Both the position numbers and the translations under genes were made by a program. A stretch of 64,000 bases of DNA. Source: Berberis thunbergii. Its lineage: Eukaryota > Streptophyta > Magnoliopsida > Ranunculales > Berberidaceae. This document shows positions 11,554 to 21,663 of the stretch, piece after piece (the stretch's first letter is position 1; every line of letters begins with the position of its first letter). The notes beneath the pieces are model-generated. The model made no database searches, was not told the origin of the DNA, and worked only from the letters and a program-made list of their open reading frames with translations. The DNA is taken from assembly GCA_003290165.1 (NCBI GenBank), contig QNQO01000601.1:372001-436000 (forward strand), in the 5' to 3' direction.

Positions 11554-12165
11554 TGATACACCAAAACGGTCCCAACTCAGCGCCTTACACGTGTCATGAT
11601 AATTTCGAGGAATAACAGGCCCTGGCATCAGCCCAACAATGATCTGGCCCAAGCGGTTCTAAGTCCGCCCAATGCAGTCCACCAGATGGACTCGAATTCT
11701 CACAACCTGTTAAGCCCACATATCTCACAACTATCCTCAATACCCGTAAGCCCTGTTAAGGCAAGTATCTCAAGGATCAGTTTTGGACATGCAATTACAA
11801 CAACTCTTTGTTTCCAACTAGGAAGCCGATTCTAGAGTATGTATCACATATGGAGACTTCTACCTATAGACTACTCTCGGAACGGGAACTATGTCCCACG
11901 TATCTAGAAGCACTTGGTTAATAGCACGACTGCTAAGATCTTCTTCCCTAAACTACGCCATCGATGACCTGGTCGAACTAGGACTTCTACACTATAAATA
12001 AGACATGAGGTTTATAAGCTAAGGTACACTACAACTTCCTTGTTTACAACATTACACCTTCCTCAGATCCCTGCCTGACTTTAGCATCGGAGTGTCATCG
12101 ACCACCACAACGATGGTTTGGGGCTCACATGCGTTCCTTGTGCAAATCGACAGGTTTGCAGGTCA
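11554..12165 (+). repeat. Probable 3' LTR of the Tat-type remnant
   Basis: Begins TGATACACC a few bases after a G-rich tract and ends near GGTTTGCAGGTCA. It contains a TATA-like CTATAAATA about 170 bp before the end and a CCTGACTTTAGCATCGGAGTG-like stretch typical of plant gypsy LTR R/U5 regions. The exact ends are uncertain because no second LTR is present. Confidence 0.5.
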
Positions 12166-12198
12166 ATGTTAAAGCAAAGAGCAAAAAATGATTGCATC

Positions 12199-12199
12199 A

Positions 12200-12256
<57 letters not shown>

Positions 12257-12272
12257 GTTATTTTATTATTAT
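12199..12272. repeat. (ATT)n microsatellite
   Basis: About 19 uninterrupted TTA/ATT units followed by interrupted ones, just beyond the LTR end. Likely length-polymorphic. Confidence 0.95.
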
Positions 12273-13237
12273 TCATTCATTGATCTAGTTTATGTAAATA
12301 GCAAGGACTGTGATCTCATGAAATGTTTCCTTTTTTGAGATCTCAAAATTTAAAGTACAGAAATAAAAAAAGTACATTATTACGATAAGTTATTTCGAAA
12401 TATTTTGCTTTTTCCGTAAATTTTCCTTGTTAAACCAATTTTTTTTTTAAGCAAATTAATATTTTTCGGCCGAATTATTTCATCGATTTTCATATATTTC
12501 AAATTTTCATGTAAAACCAAAAAAAATATGAAGAAGATTAGGTTAATTTACTTGTATTTTACTTTTTCGCATATCGAATATGTTTGGCATATTCTTGAAA
12601 TTTTTACATTTTTCTACATATAACAAAATATTTCTTAAAATCAAAAGGTTGAAATTAATTCAAGAAACAAAATCACAATGTTGGGTAAGTAGTTTATTTG
12701 GGCTTTATTATTAGAACTTTCCCACTCATAGTGTGGAATAGGTGTGGAATAGGAGTCAACAATACAGAACCAAAAGGGAAGAAGGTAGAGTAAGTAACAA
12801 CACCTATAAAAGCAGGGGAAGCCAAATAGATCAAAATAAGTTAAATCAAAAGAATGTTCATAGAAACTTTGGTACATAATAAACATCTACAAAAAAATTG
12901 CAACAACTTTGATACTTCGATACATCAAATTGTTATACACAAGAATGTGAATATTGCAGTATAAACATTAAACAGAAAACAATACTACAAAGGCAAATAT
13001 ACATTTTTCTTGTCAACTAGCTTATAGACTAAGTGGGCAGACAACTCCTTCTTCCACAGGCCTTATCTTCCTTAGTTCCATCAAGTGCTCATCAGTTGAA
13101 ATGTGGAGTTCCGATACGGAGATTTGTAATTACCCTTTCTTGTTCCCAAGTTATGTATCCAGAAGAAAACATCGACCAAATAACACAATGATACTTATTC
13201 GGTTCAAACTCACTCAGTTTTTTTTTTTTTGGAAGGG
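12273..13237. other. AT-rich spacer and probable 3' UTR of the interrupted gene
   Basis: No gene of its own. The part nearest 13237 would lie immediately 3' of the stop codon of the split minus-strand gene, so roughly 12980-13237 may be its old 3' UTR. The remainder is low-complexity. Confidence 0.4.
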
Positions 13238-13947
13238 TCAGTTGTTTTGTACAATCATCGTGAATGATTCAACATCATGATTTGCTAAAGATGTAGGTGA
13301 ACTAGTGCTTTCAGTTGCATTCGAAGATGTAGAACTGTTGCTCACACTACAACTGCGACTATTAGAAAAGAGTTTGTCTTATTAGCGAGGAAACAGGCGA
13401 GGGAGGGGGTGCAACCCTCCATCACCCTTGAGATGCGCAAAGGCACACATCTCGAGAGGATGGTGTAACACCCCTACTTTTTTCAATAACAATAAATAAT
13501 TTATATTTCTAAAATTAAATTGAAATTGTGTTTCAAAATCTTCTTTTGTTTGACAACTAGTATTTTCGAAATTCAGTTAACTGTCTTACCATCCGAATCT
13601 CGGGACGAGATTCTATTTAACGTGTGTATAATGTAACACCCCTAAATTTCATAAAACTAATTTATTTTATTTTGAATTAAATAAAATATGATTACATTTA
13701 ATTAAATTCAGGTTTCAAAATTTTAGGGTTTATTTGATGAGTTAAAGGGCGGGTGTTCTCAGAATTTTAGTGGGGGCGAATAGCCACCCATCCTATAAAG
13801 AGAAACCCTATTTTTTTTCTTTTCTTTCTCCTTCTTTCTTCTTTTCCCCCTTTACGTTTTTCTTCAATGGCTGCTTGAGTTCGCTCGCCTCCATCGCTTA
13901 TTCAATTAATCAATCAGCATTAAGAAGAAGAAAAAGATCCTCCAGCA

Positions 13948-14220
13948 ATGGAAGATACACAATCAGTTGCGGCACTCAAAGACTCTACAACATCGAAGAT
14001 TCAACAACTTTAGCAAGCATTTGCTGAGCTTGAAAACCTCCGTGCTGTAACCCTTAATCTCAAATGGAAAGAACTTGAGGGACACATTCATGAGTTGGAG
14101 AGATCCTTAAAGAGAAGATTTGATGAGTTGGAGGACTAGGAAAAGGAGTTTGAAAACAAAGCAATGAGGGCCAGAAAGATGTTGGAGAAGCGAGAAGCTG
14201 CAGTTTTAGCTAAAGAGCAG
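13948..14220 (+). pseudogene. FRIGIDA-like protein N-terminal fragment
   Basis: From ATG 13948 the frame reads MEDTQSVAALKDSTTSKIQQ, then a stop, QAFAELENLRAVTLNLKWKE, ELERSLKRRFDELE, another stop, and MLEKREAAVLAKEQ, ending at about 14220. This closely resembles the N-terminus of plant FRIGIDA-like proteins (FRL family, nuclear coiled-coil proteins linked to flowering control). Two in-frame TAG codons and the abrupt end make it a dead fragment. A 5' UTR-like stretch of about 140 bp precedes it, itself preceded by a TATA-like CCTATAAAG at about 13792. Confidence 0.75.
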
Positions 14221-14349
14221 TGGATCAAAGTTGGGAAATCAAAGGGCAGTCCAAGTAAGAAAAGTCTTTGGAGGAGATCATTAAGACTGGCATTAAGTTG
14301 CAAGTTCAGGAACACGAGAATACCCAATTGTGTTGAGTGATTAAGAGCC

Positions 14350-14712
14350 CATTGAAGCTAAAGTCCAACTTCTGAGTCAAATAGGAGAACTTATTGACAG
14401 TGTTGATCCATCACAACTGTTTTCTGACCTTGGAGATGAACAAGACCATGGTGATGCAGGGCATGAACACCCAAGCCATGAAAATGATCAAGACCATGGT
14501 GATGCAGGGCACGAACATTCATGACATGAAAATGCAGTTGAGGCAAAAATTGAACATGGTGAGGCAGGTAATGGGGCTTCAAACTCTGTCAAGGTAGCTT
14601 CAAACTTTGATGATGAAGATGATGAAGTTGATGATGAGCCTATGACACTCGTCAAATTTGAAGGGATGCTATTACACATGGGAGTAACAACCAATCTGGC
14701 TGAACTAGAGTG
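14350..14712 (+). pseudogene. Unidentified gene fragment with Asp/His-rich tandem repeats
   Basis: One frame, broken by a stop, reads AKVQLLSQIGELIDSVDPSQ, then repeats of the type DHGDAGHEHPSHEN (two copies and a diverged third, period about 48 bp), then an acidic stretch and a VKFEGMLLHMGVTTNLAELE tail. I do not recognise the parent. It follows the FRIGIDA-like fragment in the same orientation. Confidence 0.5.
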
Positions 14713-14830
14713 ATTACAAAGATTGACATAGTGCTTATCAATGATGCCTGGCTAGATGCAGTTCCAGAAGCAGAAGCAGAATATCTCCTTGCTGGTATTT
14801 CTGATCACTCATCTATCAGGCTATTGTGTT
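14713..14830 (+). pseudogene. LINE endonuclease-domain fragment
   Basis: The frame reads TKIDIVLINDAWLDAVPEAE, then AEYLLAGISDHSSIRL. This matches the C-terminal part of the L1-type apurinic endonuclease (RID..L.N..W...P....E.L..GISDHSP). It is a short piece only. Confidence 0.6.
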
Positions 14831-15113
14831 AGAAGATTGGGTATGTGTTGATTGTCAAGGTCGAGATGTTGGAACAAAGCGATGGCCTTTAGGAGCAGTA
14901 TGTTCTGGGCCTAGACGAACTGGGGTTCGATTGTTGGACATCAATGCTTTGCCTCTTAGCGATGGCGAGGGCGAGACTAGTGATGAGTTGCAAATGCAAA
15001 GGATGCGCAATACAGATGACAAGACTCTTAGTAGCAATGTTGTAAGTGCTTCATCATCATGTTCCTTGAGGAATGCGAGGAATGGATTCGATTTACAAGG
15101 GGGTCCCAACTAG
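14826..15113 (+). pseudogene. Gene fragment ending a PHD-like finger (WVCVDC)
   Basis: The open frame contains EDWVCVDCQG, resembling the last Cys pair of a PHD finger, then GTKRWPLGAV and RTGVRLLDINALPLSDGEGE. Known plant PHD proteins have similar W-x-C-x2-C ends, but I cannot name the parent gene. It is bounded on both sides by LINE-like pieces in the same orientation. Confidence 0.4.
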
Positions 15114-15189
15114 AGTTTCCTTCCTCATGTTTACGCCTTTACGGTGGTGTGGGAGAGACTAGACCCTAAGAGGCATGGAGATTGATGTG

Positions 15190-15425
15190 GAGTCTACTCT
15201 GTGGCATTGACCGGGAGAGCTCTATTCATATTTTATTTCATTGCAGTCGCCAGTTGGGTATACGAAGTGTGGATGCATCCTGGGGTTTATTTATTTGGGA
15301 TTTATTGGGTAATGCAAGGTTGGATGTCTGACATCATCAATTGATGAATATAGCTTTGCTATGCAAGTGGTTGTTGAGGTATGGAACAGAGAGTATGGAA
15401 AGATGCGAGATAAAAGCAAAATTAT
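15190..15425 (+). pseudogene. LINE zf-RVT / reverse-transcriptase tail fragment
   Basis: Broken frames around 15215-15300 give a zf-RVT-like Cys/His pattern (an IHILFHCSRQLGIRSV stretch), followed near 15340-15400 by MNIALLCKWLLRYGTES, which matches the 'N.ALLGKWLWR.G.E' motif common at the end of plant L1-type ORF2. Frameshifted and short. Confidence 0.5.
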
Positions 15426-16581
15426 GATTCTGTGGGGTCAATTTGGGTTATAAGGTTTGTGTTGGCATATGATATATGCGGGTGGGAATTGAAAGCTTTA
15501 TGGACAGATTTCCTAGGCTCTTTGCTATGTACTGTATGAAAGGAGTATGTTGTCATAATTTGGTGTTAACATTAATGGGCAACAAATGGGGTTATCTGCG
15601 AATGATCAAATAAGGCGACATGATGGTATTAATGGGAGTGGTGTTGGTCCTATTGATTTGTTATACCAAATGCAGAACTCCGATGCAAAGTTGTTGGGAA
15701 GCTTGCAACATATGGAGGAGGTGTTGAATGGGGTGGACGCTATAAGATTTAAAATCTGTGAGTTTTCTTCATTATTTCTCTTTTACTGTGAGTTTTCTTA
15801 TTCTCTGTATTTTGCAAATCCTTGTTTCTTGAATAAATTAGTGATTGTATTTGTGAGGATTTGATGATGGAGTTTGTGAGTTTTGTTGCGAGGAAGTGTG
15901 GTTATGATTTTGATTTTGTTTTGGCGGTGTGATGACCGGTATTTGTGTGTCCTTGATGATTTTGGATTGGATTCTTAGGCTTGTTATATTGCTTGATTTA
16001 AATTCCATTTCAAAGGTTTTGGGTGTAAGGTGTAAGTGAAACTCTTGGCCCTTTATCTCTTTGGATGAGCAATTCAGTATACTGTATGTATATTGCTTGT
16101 ATGGAAATGACGAGTTTCATTTGAGGAAATCCAATTGTGAGATTTTAGACATGTTGAGAATGAGGTTGCCTTATTTGTGGTGTTTTGTGTTGCAAACGCT
16201 TGCTCTCCAATATTTGTGATCTGTTTGATGTGTGAGATTTTCTTAGCTTGCTGGGTTCATGTTTGGGGTCACCCATGTTTACCATTTTATTGATTGGGTG
16301 TGACTTTGTTTGGTTGGTGTTTGAATGGTTGATGAATATTAATGCATTGTGATAAATTTGGAGATTTGTATGCATATTGACTTGTTTATGCATTATGAAG
16401 AATTTGGATATTTGAATCTGTGTTCTAAAAATCGGTCTAGGCGGCCGCCTAGGCGCTAGAAGGTGGAAAACCGCCCAGATTAATGCCTGGGCGGCGGTCT
16501 GGGCGGTCTAGGCGGGTCTGGGCAGGGTCTAGGCGGGCTAGGCGGGTCTGGGCGGCCTAGGCGGGGTCTAGACGGTCTGGG

Positions 16582-16705
16582 AGATTTTTTATTTTATTTT
16601 TTTATTTTTTTATTTTTTATTTTTTTATTTTTTTTATTTTTTTATTTTTTTATTTTTTATTTTTTATTTTTTATTTTTTTATTTTTTATTTTTTTATTTT
16701 TTAAT
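16582..16705. repeat. (T)nA low-complexity tract
   Basis: Repeated T5-8 A units with no other content, inside the 842-bp element. Confidence 0.9.
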
Positions 16706-17051
16706 AAGGTTGATTGTGTTCTTATTTTATTTTTCTTTCCTATTTTTAGAAATAAACTATTTAATTGTTTTTTTTAGAAAATCTCGGGAATGGACTTTGA
16801 TGATGATAATGATGATATGTCTAAATGTAGCGAAGGATGATTACTTAATGGAATTTTCAAAGGATCTGCCGGTACCAATTTTACTAATGTAGATTTTATC
16901 AAACATAACTGAGATTATTCATGCAATTTGAAGAAAAATAAAAGAGTACACAAATTCAAATTTATATAAAGTACCCATCATGACCAACTTCAGTCATTTG
17001 AGTTTTAATAAATTTTGTTCACGATTGTTAATTTTTCATGTTTTTAAATTT

Positions 17052-17056
<5 letters not shown>

Positions 17057-17099
<43 letters not shown>
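17057..17099. repeat. (AT)n microsatellite
   Basis: About 21 AT units, inside the 842-bp element. Confidence 0.95.
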
Positions 17100-17100
<1 letters not shown>

Positions 17101-17269
17101 ACATTAAATTGGATGTAATTGATAAGGTATTATGCTTAACTTTTGTAAATTATTAAAGTTATAATACAAAACCTAAGACCGCCTAGGCGCCCGCCTAGGC
17201 CCCTGGGCGCTAGGCACCTGCTCGCCGCCCGCCCAGCGCCTAGCGATTTTTAGAACACTGATTTGAATC

Positions 17270-20200
17270 AAGGAGTGGCTTGATTGCCATATTGTTACAT
17301 AGCATGATTAATGAATATGCTATGTTTTCCCCAAAATGTGGGTGAATAGATGGTGAATCAATTTATGTATGACAAAATGTCATTGTGGAGAAATTCTGAA
17401 TTATCAAAAATAAATGATATTGGTAAACCTTGATTTCTGAAAATATAAACCACTTGGGCTTGTATCACTTAGAACTACCACATCTCTTTTGTTTATTATT
17501 TTCCCTCTCTTACTAGAGAAATTAAATGACCAGTGGGTCGTCTTGCGGAGTTGGGGCACCCATTTCTTACTAGAGAAACTAAAATAACCTTCGGGTTAGT
17601 CTTGCGGAAATGTGGTGAATTTGTATGTCTAAAATAAGCTTTGATATTTATCCGTCAAAAATGTGACGTGAGTTTATGCGCATTGATAGCTGATATACAC
17701 GTAATTATTACAAATTATGACCCTTAATTTATATATGTTAGTGCTTCAATTAATATATTTTATTCTAATTATTTCAATTTTTATGTTTTTGTAGGAATCT
17801 GCGTGTGTGAATGATAAAGTCGCATTAAGGCGACAAATTTGAGAAAATTATTAATTTGTCGATTCTAGCGGTGGTACAAAAGAGTGGTTCACACATCTAA
17901 GCCTAACCCAGCTTACTTTAACCAAGCTCAAGCCCAAGCCCAGAAAGCTAGAATCCTAAACCCAACCTAACAAGGAAATAGGGAAACCCTATTTAGGTTT
18001 CTCTATTGCATTCTCTTTGGAGGACTCTCTTCTCTCCCTTTTCCAATCTCTTTTCTTCCCTGCCGCCATCACTACCTCCATCCAGGCAGAGACAGAGCTC
18101 TCTCGCCACTAACCAACCACCACCTTGCCACCCTCTAACTACCGTCCTCGCACAACACCGCCGCGAAACAGGGCACCTCCCTGTTTCGCTTCCTGTTTCT
18201 CTTCCTCGCCACCGTTCAACCTCTCTCTGTCTCTGTCTTCCCTCCATCTCGCCACCGTCCAGCATCCCTCATCACGAACCGCTCGCAGCCACCATCACCC
18301 GAGCACCATCGCCACCACCGCACGCAGCAGAAACAGGGAGTACCTCCCTGTTTCGCAGCCGCCCTCCTTCCTCTTCCATCTCACTCCACCACCGCAGTCT
18401 CTCCCTCCTCCACGCCTCTCTATTTTAGAGCCATCACCACCGCGAGAGACTCGCTACCGCCGCGAAACAGACAGGGCATCTCCTTGTTTCGTTCCCTGTT
18501 TCTCGCCCTCTCTCTCGCGGTTTTGTTATTATCTCTGTTCTTTCACCCTCTCTCTTTGTTCTTGCAGGTACAGGAGCGATTGGGAGGAGAGGAGCTCGAG
18601 AGGAGCGGAGAACGAGCGGCGGAGCAGACGCGTCGCGTTGGAGACGAAGGCCGAGCTGCAGAGCGCGAAATCGCGCGGGAGAAAACGGTTTTTCAAACTG
18701 AAAAACGGTTTTCACTATTTGCACCCCGGGATTTTCTAAGAGCCACCACAGAACCTTTTTAGCTCTTTTCCTTGGGATTCGTGCGCGTACAGGAAGTGAT
18801 GGATTCCTCCTCCATTGATGTTGTGACCACCACCACCATGAGTCACTAAACCCCACGCAAGGTGAAGAGGTGAACTCCTAGATGTAACGCACTAAACTAG
18901 TAATTGATTCGCTTTAAGTGTTCACGATGAATAATGATGTTTAATGATTATCACTTTTATTTAATATAGAAATTTATGTTATTTCAGTGAGAAGGATATC
19001 ATAGATTTCTTCGTAGATTTTTATTACTCCGGTGATTATCTTTTCTTCTCTATATAAGCTTAGTCACGCTTTTCTTATGTGTGGAATGTTTAAGGATTAA
19101 TTGATTTCGGTAGGTTAGTTATATGTGATCGTCATTTATTACGGTATTGTCTCCGGATATATCGTAAGTTTAGGATATCACATATGACAAACCTTTGTGT
19201 TTTCTTAGAAGAAGTGAAATCTAAAATTCATTTACATTAGGGTATATTAATGATTAAAAGATTATTTTTCCGATTACGTCGTTTGGGATGTGAAACACGT
19301 AGTTGAGTCATCATAGCGAATCGATACTAATTGGCGTGTGAAGTCTAGGAGGATTCTTGGAACCTTGTGATTTTTCCAATCTTAATTTTCATTAAATTCA
19401 ATTTCGTATTTTAAATTTGTTAGAATTTATTAACTTTAGTTTCGCATAGTTTGTTTTCCTTAACCTTATTTTGTAGATCGTTTTTCCTCGTGAGATCGAC
19501 ACCCCATTCTTTACTGCAATTGACCACGTGTATTGTTTGGGCGTAATCAATAGCCCAAGGGTGGCTTTTGGTACTCATATAGTTAGGGGTATCCGTGATG
19601 CATGCATGTATGTGATGTCCCCACTTAGGCATGGATGACGGAGTAGTCCTCCTTTATATGAGAGAGGCATACGGGCATGTATGTTCGGCACGGAGGTGGT
19701 GCGAATGTGGTATCGTCTAAGTGATCAATCCGTTAAAAAATGAACCTAATTCAAATAAAAAAAAATAAATGACGTTGTATTGTTTCTAATTCTTTTTATG
19801 CAGGATGGCAAGTCCACTAATATTTCTGCAGGTCCGACTTGCCATAGTCAACTCCTATAGGGTAAGTACAGGTAAATGCATATTTACATATTAGAATGAT
19901 GATATGTTTGCCTCGTTGAGGAACTAAATTCTTTGGATTGTGTTTTCTTGCATCACACCTTTGCCTCGTTGAGGAACTATCTATTGGTGTGATGGTTTGT
20001 TGTTTGTGTTTCGCTTGATGTTTATCACGTGCGATTTTATTGATATTTGGGATGAAGATTTCTCACACCAGCTATATTACTGACCCAAGTGAGCTTTTGC
20101 TTCTTGGGTACATTCCTTTGGGAATGTAGCCGATTAGATTTTCAGGTTCAGAGACTTTTGAGCAGCGTTACGGGAGTTCCGCTAGTGGGGCTAGCGACAT

Positions 20201-20383
20201 CAGTATTTTCTGGTTAGAGTTTTATTAAAATTTTTAGTTTGTTCATATTTTCTAAAATATACTTTTGTCATTGCTGCTAAATGTTTCTGTCGTTATTGAA
20301 TTTCACGTCCCGAGTTTTGGGGAAACGGAATTTCCTACGTGGATTTTAGGATTTTCGTTTTTCTCGAAAATCGGGGCGTGACA
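17270..20383 (+). other. Long LTR-like sequence, no gene
   Basis: The right-hand part of the LTR-derived block. The open frames at 18006-18739 are Pro/Ser/Arg-rich translations of a CT-rich leader and do not resemble a protein family. A GTCTTGCGGA motif repeats at 17538 and 17602, and GCCTCGTTGAGGAACTA at 19911 and 19963. I see no coding potential. Confidence 0.5.
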
Positions 20384-20760
20384 GATGGAGGGTTGCACCC
20401 CCCTCCCTCGCCTGTTTCCTCGTCAATAAGAATTAGCAATTAGAAAAGCAAGAGTTACTCTCAGTATCATGTGGTTTTAGGCTTCCATCAATAGAATAGT
20501 TGACATTTCCATTTTTATTTACTGCCTTCATTTTCAATTGTGAGTGTTGAATTCTTTTGTTGTTAAAGGAAGCATCAACACTGCATAACAATATAGTCAA
20601 ATGCTTTTGAACTGGAACCCTATTACAGTGGTCACCCTCCTTTTCAATTACTCTCATTCTCCGGCTTATTCCAGCTTTTGGATCAAGACCATAAAGATTA
20701 ACTGACCCTCTCTTCAACTTTCTAGAGTGCATTTGGTTGAACTTCTGCAAGAGCACGACT

Positions 20761-20827
20761 ACGGTGCCTGGTCCAGGGGGCCTATTTGGTGCCTGGTACC
20801 AAACAGGCACCTTGGACAAGGCACCGT
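20761..20827. repeat. 67-bp near-palindrome of nested GGTGCC/GGCACC arms
   Basis: The outer arms ACGGTGCCTGGTCCA (20761-20775) and TGGACAAGGCACCGT (20813-20827) pair with one mismatch. Inside lies TTTGGTGCC...GGTACC...AAACAGGCACC. It is adjacent to the splice acceptor of the split exon. No TSD is evident. Confidence 0.75.
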
Positions 20828-21245
20828 TGATTCAGAGCTCCTACAAACAGTGTTTGTATCTGCTTGTTGAACAATAATGATGATTGATTGATTGATGAAT
20901 GGGAGGTCAAGTGAAGTGGTGAATTTTAAACTAGAAAGAAATTTTAGCAAACAAGTTGACAATTATCTCAACTTACAATCAATCTCTCTCTACACACTCG
21001 TGAATTTGATTCCGAGGCCTACCCCCTTGTTCCGCACAAAAATTTATGAAGCAAATTAAATATTTTCCATATGTTTTAGAGTCACTTCATGAATTTGCTA
21101 TGAGGCCTCCCTTTGGACTAGGACTTGGATTCTCATGAGTAGTGGGAAAACGGTCTTATGAAGAATTAATTTCCTGTCAGTAAATAGACAACAAAATAGC
21201 TGAAATTTGCATAACAAGGAAAATGACTAACCAAACAGATCCTTA

Positions 21246-21562
21246 GGGTGTGTTTGGTTGCATCGAATCCTATGCTATAGGAATCCATGAGGGGACCACC
21301 TAAATCTAAGCCAATTTGAAGTTCATTCACCAATTCACCATTAGATTTTATTATAAACTGTGAGAATTAAAGTCCCATAAACATGAGAATCACACTCCTT
21401 GGTCCTCCAAAACATGTGATTCTCATGTTCATAAAACTTTCATTTGCACCATTGATCACAAAATCTAATGGTGAATTGGTGAGTGGACCTCAAATTGACT
21501 TAGATTTAGGTGGTCCCTCATTGATTCCCATGGAATAGGACTCCATGCAACCAAATGCACCA
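21246..21562. mobile_element. Tourist-type (PIF/Harbinger) foldback MITE, 317 bp
   Basis: Ends GGGTGTGTTTGGTTGCAT and, inverted, ATGCAACCAAATGCACCA, with TTA duplications at 21243-21245 and 21563-21565. The arms pair almost throughout: GGACCACCTAAATCTAAG against its complement near 21510, CACCAATTCACCATTAGATT against its complement near 21475, and CATGAGAATCACA against TGTGATTCTCATG. A transcript would form one long hairpin. Confidence 0.85.
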
Positions 21563-21663
21563 TTAGTGTTTTAGATTTATGAATTGCTAGTAAAATTAGA
21601 ACATTGGCTTCGACCATTTATATAAGTATCACTCTTAAAAAAAGTTGAAAAAGACTATCATGT

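Larger units (their letters stand above)
8117..12165 (+). mobile_element. 3' part of a Tat-lineage Ty3/gypsy (or LARD-type) retroelement
   Basis: In element (+) orientation the order is: 130-bp tandem repeats (8117-8850), a decayed antisense ORF (about 11313 down to 9170), a G-rich polypurine tract (GGGGGGAG, about 11539-11546) and an LTR-like sequence (about 11554-12165) with a TATA box (CTATAAATAAGAC, about 11991). This matches the described layout of Tat-type elements, which carry extra antisense ORFs between pol and the 3' LTR. No gag or pol remains and no 5' LTR is in the window, so it is a truncated remnant. The lineage is inferred from layout, not from a polymerase. Confidence 0.6.
16419..17260. 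mobile_element. Non-autonomous Mutator-like element with GCCTAGGCG subterminal repeats, 842 bp
   Basis: Inverted ends GTGTTCTAAAAATCG (left) and its complement CGATTTTTAGAACAC (right), each followed inward by dense CTAGGCGG/GCCTAGGCG motifs. A 9-bp duplication ATTTGAATC flanks it at 16410-16418 and 17261-17269. The interior is T-rich low-complexity (16582-16705), a short fragment with a GACTTTGATGATGATAATG stretch, and an (AT)n run. A 9-bp TSD fits Mutator better than hAT (8 bp), although GC-rich subterminal repeats also occur in hAT elements. Confidence 0.75.
13464..20383 (+). mobile_element. LTR-retroelement-derived block inserted in the MITE, 6.9 kb
   Basis: Starts TGTAACACCCC and ends GGGGCGTGACA, with a 5-bp duplication GATGG (13459-13463 and 20384-20388). 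TG...CA ends, inverted CCCC/GGGG termini and a 5-bp TSD are typical of LTRs of chromovirus (Tekay/Del-like) elements. 17.9-20.4 kb reads like a long LTR: leader-type CT-rich sequence near 18.0-18.5 kb, then a long AT-rich U5 to the GGGGCGTGACA end. No gag, pol, PBS or second LTR was found, so a solo LTR enlarged by later insertions is the simplest reading. A second TGTAACACCCCTA at 13632 suggests another element begins there. Confidence 0.65.
13370..20438. mobile_element. Mutator-type foldback MITE (net 144 bp), interrupted
   Basis: The flanking 9-bp duplication ATTAGAAAA is at 13361-13369 and 20439-20447. The arms are near-perfect inverted repeats: GCGAGGAAACAGGCGAGGG and onward to CCTCCATC on the left (13385-13423), answered by GATGGAGGG to CCTCGCCTGTTTCCTCG on the right (20384-20422). 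The block 13464-20388 is a later insertion. A 9-bp TSD points to the Mutator superfamily. Other copies are at 33888, 34083, 41392, 43262 and 63906. Confidence 0.85.
13238..20744 (-). pseudogene. Last coding exon of an unidentified gene, split by nested transposons
   Basis: On the minus strand, 20744-20439 is open after a CTCTTGCAG acceptor (about 20752-20745) and carries KLKRGSVNLYGLDPKAG and VPVQKHLTILLCSV. If the 144-bp MITE, its passenger and one 9-bp TSD copy are removed, the frame continues exactly into 13360-13238, giving a Ser/Thr-rich tail (SCSVSNSSTSSNATESTSS) and a TGA stop. That is 143 codons with no internal stop. I do not recognise the family. Upstream exons would be above 20744, but none is clear. 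The clean frame on both sides implies the exon was intact when the MITE landed. With about 7 kb inserted, the normal C-terminus cannot be made without splicing the insert out. Confidence 0.6.

Noticed and set aside
14390..14694. His/Met-rich open frames on both strands
   Set aside because: Shadows of the 48-bp repeat in the Asp/His-rich fragment read in other frames.
18006..18739. Long Pro/Ser/Arg-rich open frames on both strands
   Set aside because: Compositional result of a CT-rich LTR leader; no family resemblance, and frames overlap on both strands.
13464..20383. A complete LTR retrotransposon with two LTRs
   Set aside because: No second LTR, primer-binding site, gag or pol was found between the ends; only LTR-like sequence and other insertions.
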